Positions 34,160-64,000 of a stretch of 64,000 nucleotides of DNA are shown here, piece after piece. Position 1 is the stretch's first letter; every line of letters starts with the position of its first letter. The position numbers and the translations under genes are program-made. The DNA is from Actinostola sp. cb2023. Taxonomy: Eukaryota; Cnidaria; Anthozoa; Actiniaria; Actinostolidae. The DNA lies in the NCBI GenBank assembly GCA_033675265.1, contig JAUJYZ010000616.1, positions 348,001-412,000 on the forward strand. Direction: 5' to 3'. The notes below the pieces were generated by a model. That model was not told the DNA's origin and made no database searches. It saw only the letters and a list, made by a program, of their open reading frames with translations.

Positions 34160-35033
34160 AATGAAACCTTTCGATGGCCTCCACTCAATCTCGTCCCCAG
34201 ATCCCTCGCTTCTTTGGTGCTAACCATTCTCGTACCCAGAGCCCACTCCTCATTTGGTTCGTCGCTGGCTCTGGGAAACCCTGTTGCTCGGTCGTCAAAT
34301 TTTGACGACCAAGTCGTCAGAGCGCATGCTCATACTAAAGACCGCTGAGAGCGGGCACTGTGGAAGAGTCTACTGGCTACGTAGTGTTCACGTTGGTTTG
34401 AATATTCAAACAATGTAACAAGTACACAAGTTTGTACATTTATCTTCGTGTAGCCGTTTAAAATCCCTTCGACGTTCATCACCGGTTCTTCTCTGGCTCT
34501 GTTGCGATAAAGGCTGGACGATAAATACATGTTCTAATATAATCTTGCATGTGAGCCTTCCTGTCTTCCGCTTTGTTTAATATTGTTTCTCTTGAATTAT
34601 AAAAATATTCCTTTGAATACTCAAAGCGAGTACGATCGATTACGTCTTCTCCGGTGGTAGGTCACTGCAGCAGTTAATATATATATATTGTTAGATCTCC
34701 CTTTACCAATTCAGATCAATTTATGTCTACACAGTCACTCTCATTTCCATAGCTTTATAATTCAAAAACGGAATACCATTGTATGAAAATACAACCGTCG
34801 CTGTCATTCCTTTCGTTCGCCTTGCAAGTTTGAATCTTTGTTGATCTCATGGACCAATCAAATACGATCAGTCATTGTTGATTTCATCAGCCAATGAAAT
34901 TCGCTAAAATTTCAGGGTTTCCCAGAGCCAGCGACAAACCAAATGAGGAGTGGGCTCTGGGTACGAGAATGTGGTGCTAACCAAAAGAAGCGAGGGATCT
35001 GGGGACGAGAGTGGAGGCCATCGAAAGGTTTCA
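34160..35033. mobile_element. Foldback element with CTCGTCCCCAGA arms (~870 bp)
   Basis: AATGAAACCTTTCGATGGCC then TCCACT...CTCGTCCCCAGATCCCTCGC (34160-34290) is mirrored at 34915-35033. A related short hairpin lies at 33451-33510. The Helentron-like copy B starts directly after it. Confidence 0.8.
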
Positions 35034-35035
35034 TT

Positions 35036-36982
35036 ACTCGGGCCCTTCCGAATGAAGCCCGAGTTATAAAATGGGCCTTCTTTTTATTATTTTTATTATT
35101 TTTATTTTTATTTTTGTTTGGTCACAGAATGAAGAAAGAATGCGAAGTATTTGATCGTATCGAGTTTCAAGATTACTCAGCAGATAAGGGAAAACAAACG
35201 ACACACAGGACTCAAGTAGATTTGAATCTTAGTTTTGAAAGCAGCTGTTGATCTTCAAGCTATTAAAGGTCAGGATTCTAGTTCGCTATGTCATGTTTGT
35301 TATTAGGCGACATTGGACCCCAGAGTAGGCCTTTTGTTGCTAATTGTAATAGTACGTACGTGTACAGTTATGTCCTTGAGTATTTATAATTAAACTCACG
35401 ACCAGCGATGTAACTACATCTATTGACAGAAAGCTACATGTACAGAAGTCATGCAAACAGTCGAGCCAGTCGAGACTGAAAAGCAAATGAAATGAACTCA
35501 AAAACTATCATGACCTCGCTATGCCATGTTTGTTGCTAATTGTAATAGTACGTGTACAGTTATGTCCTTGAGTATTTATAATTAAACTCACGACCAGCGA
35601 TGTATAACTACATCTATTGACAGAAATAATAATAATAATGTTTATTGCTTATATTGCGCATTTTAACATTTGAATATGATCAAATGCGCATTACACAACA
35701 CTAGAAATAATTATATACAAATGATAAAAAATGTTCAAACCTTACTAACTTACGAAAACTACTCCCCCCCCCTAAACTAAATTATCAATGTAATATATAC
35801 TCATTATTATAAATAAAAATAAAAAAATAAAAATAAATTAATATAAACTAAATATACAAATAATAGAAAGCTATATGTACAGAAGTCATGCATGCAAACA
35901 GTCGAGCCAGTCGAGTTATTTTCAGTAACTCATGATGGATGTTTATTTTATTCCACGTTTGAAAAATTCAGAAGGAAAAGGAATCGTAAAAATCGTACTT
36001 CAAAACTACATCAAAGCAAAGGCGAGCAAGGTCAATGTACGAAAATCGGGATCGTACAAAAGTAGTTTTAGGCTATCTATATACTTGCACAATAGCGAAG
36101 CGCATTAATTAGTCACGTCAACTCAGACAAACAAACCAAATTTTTCATATCCTTCAGTCCGATTTTGTTAGTTTTTTTTTACTGACAATTGTTTTGAAAA
36201 TAATCAGTGTTTGCATGATAAAATGTAGGTTTCTCCGTGTTCTTTTCAGTACGATTACAGTTGTATGATCCTTGTGTGAGTCATACATATATTACGCGAC
36301 CTAATTTTAGAACCGCCGCGTAGCGCTATCTAAAACAGAATTTCCACGCTCAAAACAGATCAGTGAACGGCAAAAATACAATCGAAACCAAAACGTCCTT
36401 AGATTTTAGGGATCTATTACAGAAGAAGACGCTCAATGAACGTATAGTCGGGCATTATGACAATGACAGTTGCGTGACGAGGGAGACTACTTGTGTCGGT
36501 GAGCATCGATAAAGATCTCCGAGTCGTCGAGGTACGTCTGTAGTACGTCTTTAAACGTACTTGAGGTCACTTGAGGTTGCATATTCATGGTCGCCAAATA
36601 CGGATCGAATAGTTTCCGAACGCCTATCGAACTAAATCCGAAAGTATGATTCGCTCAAACGGGTCAAATAGTTTCCGAGCGTATATCGATCTAAATCCGA
36701 AGTATTGTTCGCTCAGGGCAGATACTGAGATAGTGCTAAGTCATCGTCTTCGACGACTAGAAGTGAAAGAAGCAGTTGACCTGTGCAGAAGAGAAATCAT
36801 GTTGTATCCAAGGCAAGCCATCTATCAGTTCCTCTTAAATACGCTCTCACATACAAACGCATACGCCGATTCGTATTCGGATATTTTTATCTATGCACAC
36901 CAATATACATAGTCTCCTTGTCACGCAACTGTCCTTGTCCTTGTTATAATGCCCGAGTGAACGCTCATTGAGCGTCTTGTTG
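35036..36982 (+). mobile_element. Helentron-like element, copy B (longest, ~1.95 kb)
   Basis: It starts ACTCGGGCCCTTCCGAATGA and ends GCCCGAGTGAACGCTCATTG, then AGCGTCTTGT. It contains a duplicated inner block (ACAGTTATGTCCTTGAGTAT, TAAACTCACGACCAGCGATG at 35360 and 35556) and an AT-rich insertion at about 35625-35880 beginning (AAT)n. No transposase or helicase frame is visible. Confidence 0.6.
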
Positions 36983-37558
36983 TCGAATGAAATGCGAACG
37001 GAGTTTTGATTCTTTTCAATCAAATCAAGAACAGTTCTCACAGGAAGGTCATATAGCTAAGACTGGCATTTGAGACGATGGCTGGCTGAATTTTCGTAAA
37101 CTGCCAAAAGTGCATCACAAGAGCGTCAGTTGTTGAGGGAATGTGCCCAAACTAGCACAAAGTGGAGTGTAAAGATTTTTGAAGTCTGGCAGATGTCTCG
37201 TAAAACAAGGTATAGCAAGGAAAGACTTGTCTTTTGGCACATAAATTCCGTATGAAGTTCTAGTTCGACAAACATTACTTTACCATCTTCTAATTCGAGG
37301 TTCTTGAAAAGAATAATGTAGCAAGTAACGCAATATTTAGCGAGAACTGTGCTAAGTCCTTAATTTGAAGTAATCTCGTGCATGTCTTTCAAAGTTTGTT
37401 ATAATTTATTTGAGATTGTGAAAGTATTGCCGCACAAAGCTAGAAATTCAATGATTGTATCATTAGTAAGTAAGTTAAAACTGTGAAGGTGCTAAACTCC
37501 AATAGAGGAAGGGAGTTACATTAAAGAAACTGCGGAACAAAATCTAACGAGTACTTAT

Positions 37559-37640
37559 CGGCTTATTAGTATTCTGTATCTGATATAGAATACTAATAAG
37601 GTCTATTAGTATTCTGTATCAGATACAGAATACTAATAAG
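37559..37640. repeat. Paired palindromes
   Basis: CTTATTAGTATTCTGTATCT...AGAATACTAATAAG occurs twice in a row, each copy a near-perfect hairpin. Nothing coding is seen in 36983-37900. Confidence 0.8.
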
Positions 37641-38549
37641 CTTTCAGTATTACTATTCTGTATCATACTTATGAACAATATTGCAGTAATTAATCAACCC
37701 CACCTATTCCCTGCCAACTATTCAAACCCTCCCCGTGCTTTAAGTTTCTTGGAAATTGTATGGGAGTTACAAGGTAGCCACGTGACCAGAATGCTGAGCA
37801 CAGATTGGACAGCTGCCTAATGAATTAGTTAATGAATATTATAATGAATGCTTACAACAAATGCACACACCGTGCGCGGTAAATCTACACTAAAAAACGT
37901 TGAGCGTCCCATATATATGCTATATAGGTATGTGCCCCCAAATAGGATATGGTTTTTGAACCTCCAGATCCTTAAATTGGGTACCATATTTTGCTTTTTC
38001 ACCATAAAATATTCGATCTTTAATTGTATCATCTATCTATAATCCCATACAAGCACCTATGGTATTATTTTCATATTTTTCAAACTGTCCAAATTATTAA
38101 TTTGGATAGTTTTCGTATGGACGTTTCTTAAGAAAATAGTTTTCGTATGGACTTTTTTAAAGAAAATACATATGATATAGTAACAAGTAACAGGACTACA
38201 TGCCTGTCCAATTTGGAAAGAATTGAATTCAAAAAATTCCTCCGACTGCCAAATTCGGAATTTTTTTCATCCAATTATTTCCAAATTGGACAGCATGTAG
38301 TCCTATTACCTATACTAATTTGGGGACACTTTTTTATTTTGACAAAAAAATCCGCTTAGCGTAACAACCAGCGTATGTACTTCTGATTTTAGCAATTTCC
38401 AAAGGAATAGACAACAGTATTAACTTTTTCCTTAAATTGGGTCTATATTTCAGTGACAAATCCTTGGAAAGGGTATGAATTTTCCAATTCTTCATCCTTA
38501 AATAGGGTGAGGGTTTCGACATCCCGGGGGCACACCCCTATCCTAAATT

Positions 38550-38550
<1 letters not shown>

Positions 38551-38590
<40 letters not shown>
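38551..38590. repeat. Poly-C tract (40 nt)
   Basis: A pure C run preceded by a stretch of hairpins (38190-38310, GGACTACATGCCTGTCCAAT and its mirror). No gene is seen in 37650-38910. Confidence 0.9.
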
Positions 38591-38592
<2 letters not shown>

Positions 38593-38916
38593 GCCCACAA
38601 TGTTTACCGACAAAAGTTTCTAAAGACAGGAGTTATTATATAAGCTTATCTAACATGAAGGTGAAGTGGACTTTTGTGGTATTTATGGACAGTTAACTCG
38701 AGAAACGTTGCCATTGTTCTGTCAAACACTTTATTCAAGATGACGGATCTCGCGCATGCGTACTAAACATATCACATGGTCATGCGCAGTACACTACATC
38801 AGATCGAGGTAGCGGATTGTCGGGAAATATTCATCTGTGTTGTTGCTGTGTCACTCTCAACTCTTGCAGGGGTAGCATCCTGTTGGGGAATGCCGAGTAA
38901 ACCAGGCTTTAAGTAA

Positions 38917-39939
38917 GGGACCGGTCATTAAATATCGGGAGGGGGGGGCTGGAGAAGAAAGTCATTTTTTAGGTTTTTTGTTTCCGGACTAGGCCTGAGC
39001 ACAAAAATCCGGATTTTTTTTGGGATTTTTAGAAGGTCAAAAGATTTTTAGATAATCTTGGGATTTTTAGAAAATTTGGAGATTTTTAGAAACATTTTAA
39101 TATATTGAGACGTATTCTGATTATATATTGTAGTTTTGATTTTCTTGACTACTTCAGTAACTACAATGTATTGATCCAGCGGTTTCCCCCATTGTTAATG
39201 CTTCCCATGATTCCAATAATGGAAGTGGTCAGCGGTTTCCCCCTTTGTCAATGCATCCCATGTTTCCAATATATTTAAGTATTAAAATACTCGGTTGAGC
39301 TGAAGAAAAAACATGGCGGAGCAAGCTGCAGTCGCTGTAGCGACTAAAGCACCAATATTTTACCCGATTTAAAAAATATATATGTGGAGATTTTTTGAGA
39401 TTTTTAGCACTTTTTCGGGATTTTTAGATTTTTTTCCGAGATTTTTAGGGGGAAAAATGGGATTATCCGGATAGATTTTTAGACCATTTTTCGGGATTTT
39501 TGTGCTCAGGCCTACAATATGTAGCATGGATGCTCCTACTTATGGGCTTCTGATTATTGCCAGTAAATGATACAACTATACTAGCAAAAATGAGAGACTT
39601 AGTATTTCTTGGACTATTTAAAAAAGGGATGTATCAGGAAATTGTTATCAGTGAAACATTTGAACCAGTTAAATTGAACCTTCACTGTATTTCTTTATAG
39701 ATTTAACTGACTGTTTGCTGTTGTCAGCTTTAATTATTTATTAGACAAATCATTTCTCCCTCATTTTCTGTCTGTACGCTCTCAGAAAATTCGAAGACCC
39801 CCCCCTTTTTAACCTTTTTTTTCTTTGGGATACCTCCCCCCCCCCCCTCACATTAGTAAAAAAAAATCCAAGACCCCCCCACTTTCTCCTCCAGCCCCCC
39901 CCCCCCCCCCCCCTCCCGATATATTTAATGACCGGTCCC
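38917..39939. mobile_element. TIR element with TAA target duplication, containing a nested element
   Basis: The ends GGGACCGGTCATTAAATATC and GATATATTTAATGACCGGTC then CC are flanked by TAA at 38914-38916 and 39940-39942. A 3-bp TWA duplication is typical of PIF/Harbinger elements. It is non-autonomous. Confidence 0.75.
38992..39512. mobile_element. Nested foldback with TA duplication
   Basis: The ends GGCCTGAGCACAAAAATCC and GGGATTTTTGTGCTCAGGCC are flanked by TA on both sides. The interior is many copies of GATTTTTAGA. It is inserted in the element at 38917-39939. Confidence 0.8.
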
Positions 39940-40202
39940 TAAGAACTTCTCAGTTTAAATGTGCAGGTTTTGCCTTGTCCATCTTCTATTATAACAGCAT
40001 TGCCATCCTTTTGAATCACTGTGTATGGCTCTGGTTCAAAGTTTGGTGACGGTTTGTTCTCTCGCGTCTTTTTTAGTAGCACTTCATCACCTTCAGCCAT
40101 CTCACTGTACTCTGCTGATCTTCTGTTGTCTGCATAGTTTCCTTATAGGGCATCCCTTTCACGTAAGAGCTGTTGTCACTGTGGCTCTGTCTTTGGGAAT
40201 CT

Positions 40203-40457
40203 GAACTTTGTAATTTTACTGAGTACATGTAGTTACCCAACTGCGGGTAACTGCTATGAACTTTGCAATTTTACTGACTACATGTAGTTACTCAACTGCG
40301 GGTAACTGCTATGAACTTTGTAATTTTACTGACTACATGTAGTTACCCAACTGCGGGTAACTGCTATGAACTTTGCAATTTTACTGACTACATGTAGTTA
40401 CTCAACTGCGGGTAACTGCTATAAACTTTGTAATTTTACTGACTACATGTAGTTACC
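40203..40457. repeat. 55-bp minisatellite with internal hairpin
   Basis: The unit is GAACTTTGTAATTTTACTGA, CTACATGTAGTTACCCAACT, GCGGGTAACTGCTAT. It contains AGTTACCC/GGGTAACT hairpins. About 4.5 copies. Confidence 0.9.
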
Positions 40458-40614
40458 CAACTTTGTCATCATCGGAAACCTCAGTGGGGGAGGGGGTGGG
40501 GGGAGGAGAGAAAAGGGAAATTGTATTGTGCTGTTAAGTCTAGGAACATTATTGAGGTTACACTATTTCTGTGTTTTGCACTAATTAACAGGTGAAGCCG
40601 GCCTGTATACTCCT

Positions 40615-40757
40615 TACTGAGGGTCTTATAGGGAGGAGAGGGTAGTAGGAGATATTAGTCTTATAGGGAGGGGAGGGTAGTAGGATATATTAGTCTTAGA
40701 GGGGAGAGAGTAGTAGGATATATTAGTCTTAGAGGGAGGGGAGGGTAGTAGGATATT
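40615..40757. repeat. GGGAGGGGAGGGTAGTAGGA repeat
   Basis: Four imperfect units of about 35-40 bp. The remainder to the CYFIP stop (41291) shows no gene. Confidence 0.8.
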
Positions 40758-41290
40758 TCAATCGACATCCAGGCTTATTATCGAAACAAATATTTATTGA
40801 TTATTAATTTTTCTTTATAACTCTCTTATGAAAGCCAAGTCAATGGGAATTTAGCTTGAATAATTGTAACCTAATAATGATCGTATATATTGAATTCATC
40901 TACTTCTTACAGTATCAAAAATATACAATGTATGTACGAGGAAGGGTAGGAGGTGAGTGGGAGAAGGGAAGGAAACATCGTTAGATTGTCCCTGCTCTCC
41001 CATTTTCCATACCACCACCAGTCGTGAACACAGCTTGTTTGCCCCAAGACATAGCCCAGGGTTGGTTAACGCGTTGGACAATAAACTAATTGGGTCTAAG
41101 AGATGCAGAGAAGAACAACGTGCAGGCTGACTTAGCCCTGTATGTATACTATAGAATTGATAAAAACAGCTAACGGTTGACGTAGGCAAGATTAAAAACC
41201 CAGTACAGGTATAAAAGTGTAGCTTAAAATTCGCTAGGTTTGTGTCTGGTCCACATTAGGGCGTGGTCCCTTGATAGGCGATACAAAGGC

Positions 41291-64000
<22,710 letters not shown>

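Overview
This window is nuclear DNA from an animal. It holds intron-rich genes with GT-AG introns, abundant foldback transposons (MITEs) and many minisatellites, and no bacterial-style operons. Three conserved animal genes can be assembled exon by exon. The repeat families (foldbacks beginning CTCGTCCCCAGA, TTAA-flanked foldbacks) suggest a marine invertebrate, perhaps an anthozoan cnidarian. That placement is inference, not proof.

Layout. (1) 1399-14329, plus strand: MRE11, the double-strand-break repair nuclease. Fifteen coding exons are visible. The first coding exon and the exon(s) for the GHEHEC metal-binding motif are not found, and two middle exons carry frameshifts. (2) 15860-24639, minus strand, convergent with MRE11: a follistatin-like 1 (FSTL1) type secreted protein with signal peptide, Kazal, EF-hand and VWC-like exons. 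(3) 25603-31094: a 5.5-kb satellite of about 160 units of 34 bp, free of stop codons in all six frames. (4) 31346-33991: weak evidence for an unidentified plus-strand gene. (5) 34.1-41.2 kb: transposon-rich intergenic DNA with Helentron-like copies, nested inverted-repeat elements and short minisatellites. (6) 41291-63190 and beyond the right edge, minus strand: the C-terminal ~550 residues, in 13 exons, of a CYFIP/Sra-1 subunit of the WAVE complex.

The most striking feature is that at least four minisatellites have units spanning an exon-intron boundary of a conserved gene, so they multiply a splice site: 78 bp in MRE11 (donor, in frame), 61 bp in FSTL1 (acceptor), 80 bp in CYFIP (donor, about 18 copies) and 122 bp in CYFIP (acceptor plus most of the exon, about 17 copies). 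Separately, 6.9-7.8 kb reads as a braid: a second copy of the preceding ~0.9 kb of MRE11 with a 31-bp satellite cut into it. This is either an assembly consensus artefact or a very unusual rearrangement, and it lies next to the damaged and missing MRE11 exons.

The three genes (DNA repair, secreted glycoprotein, actin regulation) are not functionally linked. They are neighbours in a repeat-dense euchromatic region.
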